Origin: Streptomyces sp. A012304
GTDB lineage: Bacteria > Actinomycetota > Actinomycetes > Streptomycetales > Streptomycetaceae
Direction of reading: 5' to 3'
NCBI RefSeq assembly: GCF_026008495.1
Contig: NZ_BQUN01000096.1
Span: 1 to 64,000 of the forward strand
DNA: 64,000 nucleotides
Shown here: piece after piece, positions 9,363 to 19,339 of the stretch
How positions within the stretch are numbered: the first letter of the stretch is position 1
Layout of the letters: each line of letters starts with the position of its first letter
Made by a program: the position numbers and the translations under genes
The notes under the pieces: model-generated
The model's database searches: none
Seen by the model: the letters and a program-made list of their open reading frames with translations, nothing else
Told to the model about the DNA's origin: nothing

Positions 9363-11609
9363 ATGACCAGCACCACCACCGCCGAGACACCGATAACCAC
9401 CGAGACAACCGGGACAGCCGAGGTCGAGCTGATCATCGGCGGGATGACCTGCGCCTCCTGCGCGGCCCGCGTCGAGAAGAAGCTCAACCGCATGGAGGGC
9501 GTCACCGCGACGGTCAACTACGCGACCGAGAAGGCGAAGGTGACCTATCCCGCCGGGATCGTGGTCGCCGACCTGATCGAGACGGTCGTGAAGACCGGCT
9601 ACACCGCCGAGGAGCCCGCGCCTCCCGCACGGCAGGAGGCCCCGCCGGCCGACGCGGATCCCGAACTCACGGCCCTGCGCCACCGCCTCGTCGTCTCCGC
9701 GCTGCTCGCCGTGCCCGTCGTGCTGCTCGCGATGGTCCCGGCGTTCCAGTTCGACAACTGGCAGTGGCTGTCGCTGACCCTCGCCGCGCCCGTCGTGGTC
9801 TGGGGCGCCCTGCCCTTCCACAGGTCGGCCTGGACGAATCTGCGGCACGGCGCCTCCACCATGGACACGCTCGTCTCGCTCGGCACGCTGGCCGCCTTCG
9901 GCTGGTCGCTGTGGGCGCTGTTCTTCGGCGACGCGGGCATGCCGGGCATGCGACACCCCTTCGAGCTGACCGTCTCCCGCACCGACGGCTCCTCCGCGAT
10001 CTACCTGGAGGTCGCCGCCGGTGTCACCGCCTTCCTGCTGCTCGGCCGCTACCTGGAGGCCCGCTCCAAGCGGCGCGCCGGGGCCGCCCTGCGCGCGCTG
10101 ATGGAGCTGGGCGCGAAGGACGTGGTCGTGCTGCGCGGCGGCCGGGAGGTGCGGATCCCGGTGGACCGGCTGGCCGTCGGGGACCGGTTCGTCGTACGGC
10201 CCGGAGAGAAGATCGCCACCGACGGGACCGTCGTCGAGGGCGTCTCCGCCGTGGACGCGTCCATGCTGACCGGGGAGTCGGTGCCGGTGGACGTGGCGGC
10301 CGGGTCCCCGGTGACGGGCGCGACGGTGAACGTCGGTGGACGGCTCGTCGTGGAGGCCACCCGGATCGGCGCCGACACCCAGCTGGCCCGGATGGCGAAG
10401 CTGGTCGAGGACGCGCAGACCGGCAAGGCCGAGGTGCAGCGGCTGGCCGACCGGATCTCCGGGGTGTTCGTCCCCGTGGTGCTGCTGATCACGGCCGCCA
10501 CCTTCGGGGCCTGGCTGGGGCTCACCGGTGACACCGTCGCCGCGTTCACGGCCGCCGTCGCCGTCCTGATCATCGCCTGCCCGTGCGCCCTGGGGCTCGC
10601 CACGCCGACCGCGCTCATGGTCGGCACCGGGCGGGGCGCCCAGCTCGGGATCCTCATCAAGGGCCCCGAGGTCCTGGAGTCGACCCGCCGCGTGGACACC
10701 GTCGTCCTGGACAAGACCGGCACCGTCACCACCGGCCGGATGACCCTCCAGGAGGTGTACGCCGCCGAGGGCACCGACGAGACGCTGCTGCTGCGGCTCG
10801 CGGGCGCCCTGGAGCACGCCTCCGAACACCCGGTCGCCCGGGCGGTGGCCGTGGGCGCCGAGGAACGGGCCGGGCGGCTGCCGGCGGCCGAGCACTTCGA
10901 GAACGTGCCCGGGCGGGGCGTCCGGGGGCGGGTCGAGGGCCATGAGGTGGCCGTGGGCAGGCTGTTCGACACGCTGCCCGAGGAGCTGGCCCGTGCCAAG
11001 GACACCGCCGAGCGGGGCGGGCGTACGGCCGTCGTCGTCGGATGGGACGGGGCGGCGCGCGGGGTGCTCGCCGTGGCCGACGCGGTCAAGGACGGCAGCG
11101 GTGAGGCGGTGCGGCAGCTGCGCGCGCTGGGGCTCACGCCGGTACTGCTGACCGGGGACAACCGGACCGTGGCCGAGACGGTCGCCGCCGAGGTCGGCAT
11201 CGACGAGGTCGTCGCGGAGGTGCTGCCGGAGGACAAGGTCGACGTGGTCAAGCGGCTCCAGGGCGAGGGGCGGGTGGTCGCGATGGTCGGGGACGGCGTC
11301 AACGACGCGGCCGCGCTCGCCACCGCGGATCTGGGACTGGCGATGGGGACCGGGACGGACGCGGCGATCGAGGCGAGCGATCTGACGCTGGTGCGCGGGG
11401 ATCTGCGGGTCGCCGCCGACGCGATCCGGCTGTCCCGGCGGACACTGGCGACCATCAAGGGCAACCTGGTGTGGGCCTTCGGATACAACGTGGCGGCGCT
11501 GCCGCTGGCCGCCGCGGGGATGCTCAATCCGATGCTCGCGGGGGCGGCGATGGCGTTCTCGTCGGTCTTCGTGGTGACGAACAGTCTGCGGCTGCGGACG
11601 TTCCGCTGA
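9363..11609 (+). CDS. copA: Copper-exporting P1B-type ATPase
   Basis: A 748-residue P-type ATPase that pumps Cu(I) out of the cytosol. Domains in order: one N-terminal HMA domain with GGMTCASCAARVEKK; the membrane region with the ion-selective CPC in ACPCALGLATPTA (about residue 404); the phosphorylation motif DKTGTVTT with the catalytic Asp near 450; the SEHPVARAVA nucleotide-binding motif (HP locus); and the GDGVNDAAAL hinge. Two C-terminal helices include the YN and MxxSS motifs (FGYNVAALP, AMAFSS) that define Cu(I) pumps. It belongs to the CsoR-controlled copZ-copA operon. Confidence 0.95.
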   Translation: MTSTTTAETPITTETTGTAEVELIIGGMTCASCAARVEKKLNRMEGVTATVNYATEKAKVTYPAGIVVADLIETVVKTGYTAEEPAPPARQEAPPADADPELTALRHRLVVSALLAVPVVLLAMVPAFQFDNWQWLSLTLAAPVVVWGALPFHRSAWTNLRHGASTMDTLVSLGTLAAFGWSLWALFFGDAGMPGMRHPFELTVSRTDGSSAIYLEVAAGVTAFLLLGRYLEARSKRRAGAALRALMELGAKDVVVLRGGREVRIPVDRLAVGDRFVVRPGEKIATDGTVVEGVSAVDASMLTGESVPVDVAAGSPVTGATVNVGGRLVVEATRIGADTQLARMAKLVEDAQTGKAEVQRLADRISGVFVPVVLLITAATFGAWLGLTGDTVAAFTAAVAVLIIACPCALGLATPTALMVGTGRGAQLGILIKGPEVLESTRRVDTVVLDKTGTVTTGRMTLQEVYAAEGTDETLLLRLAGALEHASEHPVARAVAVGAEERAGRLPAAEHFENVPGRGVRGRVEGHEVAVGRLFDTLPEELARAKDTAERGGRTAVVVGWDGAARGVLAVADAVKDGSGEAVRQLRALGLTPVLLTGDNRTVAETVAAEVGIDEVVAEVLPEDKVDVVKRLQGEGRVVAMVGDGVNDAAALATADLGLAMGTGTDAAIEASDLTLVRGDLRVAADAIRLSRRTLATIKGNLVWAFGYNVAALPLAAAGMLNPMLAGAAMAFSSVFVVTNSLRLRTFR

Positions 11610-11680
11610 CACCGGGAGGAAGACGCCCGAAGTTACCGGCGGTTAGGCGATATCCGTAACAATCGTGCCCCTGGAGTCCT

Positions 11681-11717
11681 GCGCGAGCCTCACATAAGCT
11701 CTTCACAAGGCTCGCGC
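11681..11717 (+). terminator. Terminator-like hairpin after copA
   Basis: GCGCGAGCCT (11681-11690) and AGGCTCGCGC (11708-11717) form a perfect 10-bp stem with a 17-nt A/T-rich loop, 72 nt after the copA stop. It probably ends the copper operon transcript. Confidence 0.6.
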
Positions 11718-11755
11718 ATCATCCTTACGCATGGGCCCCGATCGCTGTATCCGGG

Positions 11756-11787
11756 CTCTTGCGTATCTATCAGGACATATGCAAGAG
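11756..11787. other. 11-bp stem hairpin of unknown role
   Basis: CTCTTGCGTAT (11756-11766) pairs with ATATGCAAGAG (11777-11787), ten Watson-Crick pairs and one G-U, around a 10-nt loop. It is A/T-richer than typical Streptomyces DNA and directly precedes the TCAC-N6-GTGA palindrome. Confidence 0.5.
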
Positions 11788-11794
11788 ACACAGA

Positions 11795-11808
11795 TCACAG
11801 TGATGTGA
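11795..11808. promoter_or_regulatory. TCAC-N6-GTGA palindrome, CRP-like operator candidate
   Basis: TCACAGTGATGTGA has half-sites resembling CRP/FNR-family operators, and a second overlapping palindrome (ATCACAGTGAT, 11794-11804) shares its core. It could control a transcript reading rightwards into the gene-free interval. No regulator in the window matches it. Confidence 0.3.
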
Positions 11809-12137
11809 ACGTAACCATCGAAGGGGTTCGAAGGTCTAAGTTGACGGTGTCAGGAAGCGTCTTGGGGGGCGCCGACTGGCATCTGGGGATGTCTTGGGGG
11901 ACTTCCTCAGAGATGCGTTGCCGGGGCACGCACACCGGGAAGCTTTGAGCGGCCCTCCCGGCGTGCGCTGTCCCGGCAGATCGCACACGACGGCAGGAGT
12001 GCGGCGAGTTCTGCTCGTTCCGCTCAACCCCTGCCGTCGTCGTTCCACAACCGCATATGGCACCAGCGAATTCAGGCGCTGTGTCCTCACAGACGCCCGG
12101 CCGGATCCCGTGGGGGGAATCCGCACCGGGACATGGG

Positions 12138-12188
12138 AAGGCGCCCTGGTCGTCGGCCCGTGGGGGGACCGGCGCACCAGGGCGCCTT
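12138..12188 (+). terminator. Perfect 13-bp inverted repeat, terminator of a putative small RNA
   Basis: AAGGCGCCCTGGT (12138-12150) and ACCAGGGCGCCTT (12176-12188) are perfectly complementary with a 25-nt loop containing a run of six G. It is too far from copA (about 530 nt) to be its natural terminator, which suggests a separate plus-strand transcript. Confidence 0.55.
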
Positions 12189-12231
12189 CTGTCATGCGCG
12201 CACGTCGTATCGCGTGCCGACCACACGAACA

Positions 12232-12255
12232 GGGGCCGCCCTGACGGACGGCCCC
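12232..12255 (-). terminator. Terminator hairpin downstream of citrate synthase
   Basis: GGGGCCG (12232-12238) pairs with CGGCCCC (12249-12255), with inner CC/GG pairs and a TGAC loop. It lies about 75 nt past the gltA stop on the minus strand and is the likely end of that transcript. Confidence 0.55.
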
Positions 12256-12329
12256 TCAGCCCGCGGTCGCACATTCCACCGCAACGGACACCGGCGGAAG
12301 CACCCCGCGAGGCCCCCCGCCGGCAGGCG

Positions 12330-13619
<1,290 letters not shown>

Positions 13620-13833
13620 GTCATCCCTCACCGACGTTGTGCCTCTTCTTCGAGGTGCCCTGACTGTCTCTACCATCCCCCATTTGGCGCAGGAGAGTGC
13701 ACTCGGGGTCGACCATTGGGCTTATCGACGGCACTCAGTGCCGCCAACTTGCTCATCCTGCCGCCTTCGTCCTGCTTCCGGAAGTGCCTTGTGACCTTCA
13801 CGACTCATTTGATCGATCATTTTTTCCGTTCCC

Positions 13834-16086
13834 TCACGGAGAGGAGCCCGAGAGGCGGAAATCGAGGGCCGTGCAGCGCCGGCCGGCCGACACGGTGCGC
13901 ACCGCCTGGGCGATCGCCTTGCGTGAACCGACGAGGACGACCAGCTTCTTCGCCCGGGTCACCGCTGTGTACAGCAGATTGCGCTGGAGCATCATCCATG
14001 CCCCGGTCGTGACGGGGATCACCACGGCGGGATATTCACTTCCCTGTGAACGGTGGATGGTGACCGCGTACGCGTGGGCCAGTTCGTCCAGTTCGTCGAA
14101 GTCGTACGGCACCTCCTCGTCCTCGTCGGTCAGCACCGTCAGACGCTGGTCGACCGGATCGAGCGAGGTGACCACGCCCACGGTGCCGTTGAAGACACCG
14201 TTCTTCCCCTTGTCGTAATTGTTGCGGATCTGAGTGACCTTGTCTCCGACGCGGAAGACCCGGCCGCCGAACCGCTTCTCCGGAAGGTCGGGGCGGCCGG
14301 GGGTGACCGCCTGCTGGAGCAGCCCGTTGAGCGTGCCGGCGCCGGCGGGCCCGCGGTGCATCGGCGCGAGGACCTGGACGTCCCGGCGCGGGTCCAGACC
14401 GAAGCGGGCCGGGATGCGGCGGGCGGCGACATCCACCGTGAGCCGGCCGGCCTCCTCGGTGTCGTCCTCGACGAAGAGGAAGAAGTCCTTCATGCCGTCG
14501 GTGACCGGATGCTGCCCGGCGTTGATCCGGTGCGCGTTCGTCACCACGCCCGACTGCTGGGCCTGGCGGAACACGCGTGTGAGGCGCACCGCCGGGATGG
14601 GGCTGCCGTCGGCGAGCAGATCGCGCAGCACCTCGCCCGCGCCGACGCTGGGCAGTTGGTCGACGTCCCCGACGAAGAGCAGATGGGCGCCCGGGGGTAC
14701 GGCCTTGACCAGCTTGTTGGCCAGCAGCAGGTCCAGCATCGACGCCTCGTCGACGACCACCAGGTCGGCGTCGAGCGGGCGGTCGCGGTCGTAGGCCGCG
14801 TCCCCGCCGGGTTTGAGTTCCAGCAGGCGGTGGACGGTGGAGGCCTCGGCGCCGGTCAGCTCCGAAAGGCGCTTGGCGGCCCGGCCGGTGGGGGCGGCGA
14901 GGACGACCTTCGCCTTCTTGGCGCGGGCCAGCTCCACGATCGAGCGCACGGTGAAGGACTTGCCGCAGCCGGGTCCGCCGGTGAGGACGGCGACCTTCTC
15001 GCTCAGCGCCAGCTTCACGGCCGCCTCCTGCTCGGGCGCGAGATCGGCCCCCGTACGGTCCCTCAGCCACGCCAGCGCCTTGTCCCAGGCCACCTCACGG
15101 AAGCCCGGCATCCGGTCCTCTCCGGTGCGCAGCAGGCGCAACAGCTGCGCCGACAGGGAGAGTTCGGCCCGGTGGAAGGGGACCAGGTAGACGGCGGTCA
15201 CCGGGTCACCGCCGTCCGGGTCGGGCACCTTCTCGCGGACGACGCCGGGATCCTCGCCCTCCTCGGGCTCCCCCGCCAGCTCCGCGAGGCACTCGATGAC
15301 CAGGCCCGTGTCGACCTGGAGGAGCTTGACCGCGTCGGCGATCAGCCGCTCCTCGGGCAGGTAGCAGTGGCCCTGGTCGGCGGACTGCGACAGGGCGTAC
15401 TGAAGGCCTGCCTTGACGCGCTCCGGGCTGTCGTGCGGGATGCCGACGGACTGCGCGATCCTGTCGGCGGTGAGGAAGCCGATGCCCCAGACGTCGGCCG
15501 CCAGCCGGTAGGGCTGGTTCTTCACCACGGAGATGGAGGCGTCGCCGTACTTCTTGTAGATGCGCACGGCGATGGACGTGGACACCTCGACGGTCTGGAG
15601 GAAGAGCATGACCTCCTTGATCGCCTTCTGCTCCTCCCAGGCGTCGGCGATCTTCTTGGTGCGTTTGGGGCCGAGGCCGGGGACCTCGATCAGGCGCTTC
15701 GGCTCCTCCTCGATGATCTTCAGGGTGTCGAGGCCGAAATGCTGCGTGATGCGGTCGGCGAAGACCGGGCCGATGCCTTTCACCAGTCCGGATCCCAGGT
15801 AGCGGCGGATGCCCTGGACGGTGGCCGGTAGAACGGTGGTGAAGTTCTCGCAGATGAACTGCTTGCCGTACTGCGGGTGTGAGCCCCAGCGGCCCTCCAT
15901 GCGCAGGGACTCGCCGACCTGGGCGCCGAGCAGCGCGCCGACGACCGTGAGGAGGTCGCCGCCGCCTCGGCCGGTATCGACGCGCGCGACCGTGTAGCCG
16001 TTGTCCTCGTTGGCGTACGTGATGCGCTCCAGGACGCCTTCGAGCACGGCCGGACGCCACTCACCGCTCCCCGTTGGTTGGGCCAT
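13834..16086 (-). CDS. recD2: RecD2-type ATP-dependent DNA helicase
   Basis: A 750-residue superfamily 1B helicase (5'-3') of the RecD2/TraA type, without RecBC partners here. An N-terminal domain (1-110) is followed by tandem helix-hairpin-helix motifs (KGIGPVFADRI, VPGLGPKRTKKI) that mark the RecD2 extension. The Walker A is GGPGCGKS at about 365-372, Walker B is VVDEASMLDL, and the C-terminal helicase motifs are YAVTIHRSQGSEYPAVVIP and YTAVTRAKKLVVLVG. It probably acts in repair of recombination intermediates. The ATG at 16086 gives the expected N-terminus. It follows the cupin gene on the same strand with 57 bp between. Confidence 0.9.
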   Translation of the reverse strand: MAQPTGSGEWRPAVLEGVLERITYANEDNGYTVARVDTGRGGGDLLTVVGALLGAQVGESLRMEGRWGSHPQYGKQFICENFTTVLPATVQGIRRYLGSGLVKGIGPVFADRITQHFGLDTLKIIEEEPKRLIEVPGLGPKRTKKIADAWEEQKAIKEVMLFLQTVEVSTSIAVRIYKKYGDASISVVKNQPYRLAADVWGIGFLTADRIAQSVGIPHDSPERVKAGLQYALSQSADQGHCYLPEERLIADAVKLLQVDTGLVIECLAELAGEPEEGEDPGVVREKVPDPDGGDPVTAVYLVPFHRAELSLSAQLLRLLRTGEDRMPGFREVAWDKALAWLRDRTGADLAPEQEAAVKLALSEKVAVLTGGPGCGKSFTVRSIVELARAKKAKVVLAAPTGRAAKRLSELTGAEASTVHRLLELKPGGDAAYDRDRPLDADLVVVDEASMLDLLLANKLVKAVPPGAHLLFVGDVDQLPSVGAGEVLRDLLADGSPIPAVRLTRVFRQAQQSGVVTNAHRINAGQHPVTDGMKDFFLFVEDDTEEAGRLTVDVAARRIPARFGLDPRRDVQVLAPMHRGPAGAGTLNGLLQQAVTPGRPDLPEKRFGGRVFRVGDKVTQIRNNYDKGKNGVFNGTVGVVTSLDPVDQRLTVLTDEDEEVPYDFDELDELAHAYAVTIHRSQGSEYPAVVIPVTTGAWMMLQRNLLYTAVTRAKKLVVLVGSRKAIAQAVRTVSAGRRCTALDFRLSGSSP

Positions 16087-16142
16087 GATGCGACCGTACC
16101 GCCCGGGTCCGACAGCGGCGGCGGGCCGTGGGCGAAGAGGCG

Positions 16143-16508
16143 TCAGCCGGCCTGCGAGACCACGTGGTCGATCACCTTCTTGAACTCATCGGTCGGGGAG
16201 AACTCCACGAACTCGCAGTCCTCCAGGGCCAGCGGGACATGACCGGGCGCCCAGTAGTAGGCCTGGCCGGCCTCGTAGAGTTCCTCGCCCGTGGGCGTCA
16301 GCATCCGCACGCGGCCCTTGAGCAGGTAGCCCCAGTGCGGGCACTGGCAGGCGTCGTCGGGCATGCCCTTGAGCGCGGGGCCCATGTCCGTGCCCTGCGG
16401 CAGGCGGATGTAACCGACCGACATACCGCCGCCGATCGGCATCATGCGCAGCTCCACCCCGTCGCCCTCGAGGGCCAGGGGGACGTCGTTCCGACTCGCC
16501 GAGGTCAT
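16143..16508 (-). CDS. Small cupin-domain protein
   Basis: A single-domain cupin of 121 residues. The metal-binding region CPHWGYLLKGRVRMLTP and the YYWAPGHVP strand are visible, with His and Cys rather than the usual HxH-E pattern. The start is the ATG at 16508, preceded by GGAGGAGCC; the frame stays open to 16703, but that region carries the rbsR operators. No substrate can be assigned; proteins of this size in Streptomyces act as small-molecule sensors or isomerases. It may be cotranscribed with the downstream helicase. Confidence 0.7.
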   Translation of the reverse strand: MTSASRNDVPLALEGDGVELRMMPIGGGMSVGYIRLPQGTDMGPALKGMPDDACQCPHWGYLLKGRVRMLTPTGEELYEAGQAYYWAPGHVPLALEDCEFVEFSPTDEFKKVIDHVVSQAG

Positions 16509-16656
16509 GGCTCCTCCGCTTCCGGCCGTGCGGGCCTTGAGAGAGCTCCCCCTGCTTCCAGCGTGGACCCGCGCCGCCCGGCCCGCGACCACGCTCATCT
16601 GAGCGCACTTCATCACGGTTCGATTTCGGCCACGCGAGGGGCTTGATTCACGCCGG

Positions 16657-16670
16657 TGTAATCGATTCCA
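16657..16670. promoter_or_regulatory. LacI-type operator 1 upstream of the ribose operon
   Basis: TGTAATCGATTCCA contains the palindromic core AATCGATT with the central CG typical of LacI-family sites. The same 14-mer recurs 32 bp downstream. Both sites lie between the cupin start and rbsR, so RbsR is the likely ligand. Confidence 0.75.
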
Positions 16671-16688
16671 ATCCTCCGTACACATCGA

Positions 16689-16702
16689 TGTAATCGATTC
16701 CA
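16689..16702. promoter_or_regulatory. LacI-type operator 2 upstream of the ribose operon
   Basis: An exact second copy of TGTAATCGATTCCA, centred about three helical turns from the first and 50 bp before the rbsR ATG. The same-face spacing favours cooperative binding by a dimer pair. Confidence 0.75.
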
Positions 16703-16751
16703 CGCCCGTTCACGGCGTGCCCTGTCGAACCCACGAGGAGGTGGACCGGCG

Positions 16752-17792
16752 ATGGCGAGCATCAAGGACGTCGCCGCCGAGGCGGGCGTCTCCGTCGCCA
16801 CGGTGTCCCGCGTCCTGAACGACCACCCGTCGGTCAGCGAGGACGCGCGCACCCGGGTACTGGCCGCCGTCGAGACCCTGGGCTACCGCCCGAACGCCGT
16901 CGCCCGGTCGCTGCGCACCGACCAGACCCGCACCCTCGGCCTGGTCATCAGCGACGTGATGAACCCCTACTTCACCGAACTGGCCCGCTCCGTCGAGGAG
17001 GAGGCCCGCGCGCTCGGCTACAGCGTGATCATCGGCAACGCCGACGAGCGGCCCGACCTCCAGGACCACCACGTACGGACGCTGCTGGACCGCCGGATCG
17101 ACGGTCTGCTCGTCTCCCCCACCGACGGCGGCTCGCCGCTGATGCTGGACGCCGCGCGCGCGGGGACGCCGATGGTCTTCGTCGACCGGTGGATCCCGGG
17201 CGTCGAGGTGCCGGTGGTCCGGGCGGACGGACGGGCGGCCGTACGGGACCTGGTCGCGCATCTGCACGGACTGGGGCACCGCAGGCTCGCCATCATCGCG
17301 GGCCCGGCCGCCACCACCACCGGCAGCGAGCGCGTCGAGGCCTTCCGCGACGCCATGGCCGAACACGGACTCCCGCTGCCCGACGCGTACATAGGGCAGG
17401 GCGACTTCCAGGCCGAGAGCGGACGCCGGGTCACCGAGGGCTTCCTCGACCTGGCCGAGCCGCCCGAGGTGGTCTTCGCCGCGGACAACCTGATGGCGCT
17501 CGGCGCGCTGGACGCCGTACGCGCGCGTGGGCTGCGCGTTCCCGACGACATCGCGCTCGCCGCGTTCGACGACATCCCCTGGTTCGTGCACACCGATCCG
17601 CCGATCACCGCCATCGCCCAGCCCACGGGCGAGCTGGGCCGGGCCGCCGTGCGCGCGCTCGTCGACCGCATCGAGGGCCGGACCCCACGGTCCGTCACCC
17701 TCCCCGCCCGTCTCGTCGTACGCCGCTCGTGCGGCGAGAACCCTGCACAGGACCCCGCTGTGCAGCCCCCCGTACAAAGGAGCCAGTCGTGA
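16752..17792 (+). CDS. rbsR: LacI-family repressor of the ribose operon
   Basis: A 346-residue LacI/GalR repressor. The N-terminal HTH reads ASIKDVAAEAGVSVATVSRV, with a hinge helix near residue 50, and is followed by a periplasmic-binding-protein-like sugar domain (DNLMALGALDAV, LAAFDDIPWF). A GAGGAGGTGG ribosome site precedes the ATG. Its last codons overlap rbsA by GTGA, so regulator and transporter are translationally coupled and probably autoregulated through the twin operators just upstream. The effector is most likely ribose, inferred from the operon content. Confidence 0.88.
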   Translation: MASIKDVAAEAGVSVATVSRVLNDHPSVSEDARTRVLAAVETLGYRPNAVARSLRTDQTRTLGLVISDVMNPYFTELARSVEEEARALGYSVIIGNADERPDLQDHHVRTLLDRRIDGLLVSPTDGGSPLMLDAARAGTPMVFVDRWIPGVEVPVVRADGRAAVRDLVAHLHGLGHRRLAIIAGPAATTTGSERVEAFRDAMAEHGLPLPDAYIGQGDFQAESGRRVTEGFLDLAEPPEVVFAADNLMALGALDAVRARGLRVPDDIALAAFDDIPWFVHTDPPITAIAQPTGELGRAAVRALVDRIEGRTPRSVTLPARLVVRRSCGENPAQDPAVQPPVQRSQS

Positions 17793-19339
17793 GCAACCCG
17801 GACGAGTTGCTGCGCATCGAGGGCATACGCAAGACCTTCCCGGGCGTGGTCGCGCTGGACGGCGTCGACTTCGACCTGCGCCGGGGCGAGGTGCATGTGC
17901 TGCTCGGTGAGAACGGCGCGGGCAAGAGCACCCTCATCAAGATGCTCTCCGGCGCCTACCGCCCCGACGCCGGGCGGATCCTGGCCGGCGGCGAGGAGGT
18001 GCGCATCCACGGCGCGCAGGACTCCGAGCGCCTCGGGATCGCCACCATCTACCAGGAGTTCAACCTCGTACCCGATCTGACGGTCGCCGAGAACATCTTC
18101 CTGGGACGGCAGCCGCGCCGCTTCGGGATGATCGACCGCAAGCGGATGGAGGCCGAGGCCGCCGTCCTGCTGGAACGGGTCGGCGTGAACGTGTCCCCAC
18201 GCGCGCGTGTACGTGAACTCGGCATCGCGCGCCTCCAGATGGTCGAGATCGCGAAGGCGCTCAGCCTGGACGCACGCGTACTGATCATGGACGAGCCGAC
18301 CGCCGTGCTGACCTCCGAGGAGGTCGAGAAGCTCTTCGGGATCGTGCGCAGGCTGCGCGAGGACGGCGTCGGCATCGTCTTCATCACGCACCACCTGGAG
18401 GAGATCGCCGCCCTGGGCGACCGCGTCACCGTCCTCCGCGACGGCCGCAGCGTCGGCCAGGTCCCCGCCTCCACCCCCGAGGACGAGCTCGTACGGCTCA
18501 TGGTGGGCCGTTCCATCGAGCAGCAGTACCCGCGCGAGCGCGCCGACACCGGCGCCGCCCTGCTGTCCGTCGAGGGGCTGACCCGCGACGGCGTGTTCCA
18601 CGACGTCAGCTTCGAGGTGCGCGCCGGTGAGGTCGTCGGCATCGCGGGCCTGGTCGGCGCCGGTCGTACCGAGGTCGTCCGGGCGGTGTTCGGGGCGGAC
18701 CCCTACGACCGGGGCTCGGTGTCGGTCGAGGGCGCCCGGGTCCCCCGCTCCGACGTGAACGCGGCCATGGCCGCCGGGATCGGGCTGGTGCCCGAGGACC
18801 GCAAGGGGCAGGGGCTGGTGCTCGACGCCTCCGTCGAGGAGAACCTCGGGCTGGTGACCATGCGGTCGGCCACCCGGGCCGGGCTCGTCGACCTCAAGGG
18901 CCAGCAGGCGGCCGCCGACCGGATCGCCAAGCAGCTCGGGGTGCGCATGGCGGGCCTCGGCCAGCACGTGCGCACGCTCTCCGGCGGCAACCAGCAGAAG
19001 GTCGTCATCGGCAAGTGGCTGCTGGCGAACACCAGGGTGCTGATCCTCGACGAGCCGACGCGCGGTATCGACGTCGGCGCCAAGGTCGAGATCTACCAGC
19101 TGATCAACGAGCTGACGGCCGCCGGGGCCGCCGTCCTGATGATCTCCAGCGACCTGCCCGAAGTGCTCGGAATGAGCGACCGGGTCCTGGTGATGGCGCA
19201 GGGCCGGATCGCCGGTGAACTCCCCGCCGGGGAGGCCACCCAGGACGCGGTGATGGCGCTCGCCGTCAGCACCCCCGCCACCCCCGCCGCATCCAACACC
19301 ATCGCTACTACTGAATCGGAGGCCGGCCGTGGCCGCTGA
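17789..19339 (+). CDS. rbsA: Ribose-type ABC transporter, ATP-binding protein
   Basis: A 516-residue CUT2-class sugar ABC ATPase with two nucleotide-binding domains in one chain. Domain 1 carries Walker A GENGAGKST near residue 42 and Walker B LIMDEPTAVL. Domain 2 has a degenerate Walker A region (GLVGAGRTE) and an intact signature LSGGNQQKV with LILDEPTRGID. This asymmetry is normal for RbsA/XylG proteins. The GTG start at 17789 overlaps the rbsR stop by 4 bp, and the gene end overlaps rbsCB by 11 bp. It energises the fused permease/binding protein encoded next. Confidence 0.93.
   Translation: MSNPDELLRIEGIRKTFPGVVALDGVDFDLRRGEVHVLLGENGAGKSTLIKMLSGAYRPDAGRILAGGEEVRIHGAQDSERLGIATIYQEFNLVPDLTVAENIFLGRQPRRFGMIDRKRMEAEAAVLLERVGVNVSPRARVRELGIARLQMVEIAKALSLDARVLIMDEPTAVLTSEEVEKLFGIVRRLREDGVGIVFITHHLEEIAALGDRVTVLRDGRSVGQVPASTPEDELVRLMVGRSIEQQYPRERADTGAALLSVEGLTRDGVFHDVSFEVRAGEVVGIAGLVGAGRTEVVRAVFGADPYDRGSVSVEGARVPRSDVNAAMAAGIGLVPEDRKGQGLVLDASVEENLGLVTMRSATRAGLVDLKGQQAAADRIAKQLGVRMAGLGQHVRTLSGGNQQKVVIGKWLLANTRVLILDEPTRGIDVGAKVEIYQLINELTAAGAAVLMISSDLPEVLGMSDRVLVMAQGRIAGELPAGEATQDAVMALAVSTPATPAASNTIATTESEAGRGR

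Larger units (their letters stand above)
11610..12329. other. 720-bp gene-free interval rich in hairpins; small-RNA candidate
   Basis: No frame here gives a recognisable protein; the longest plus-strand frame (11894-12244) is arginine-rich and low in complexity. The stretch is less GC-extreme than its neighbours and contains four inverted repeats (11681-11717, 11756-11787, 11795-11808, 12138-12188) plus the presumed gltA terminator. G-runs preceded by CTT recur at 11870-11900. From memory, a conserved Streptomyces small RNA (scr2736) has been reported beside the citrate synthase gene; I cannot confirm that it is this segment. A plus-strand transcript ending at the 12138-12188 hairpin would fit. 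Confidence 0.5.
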
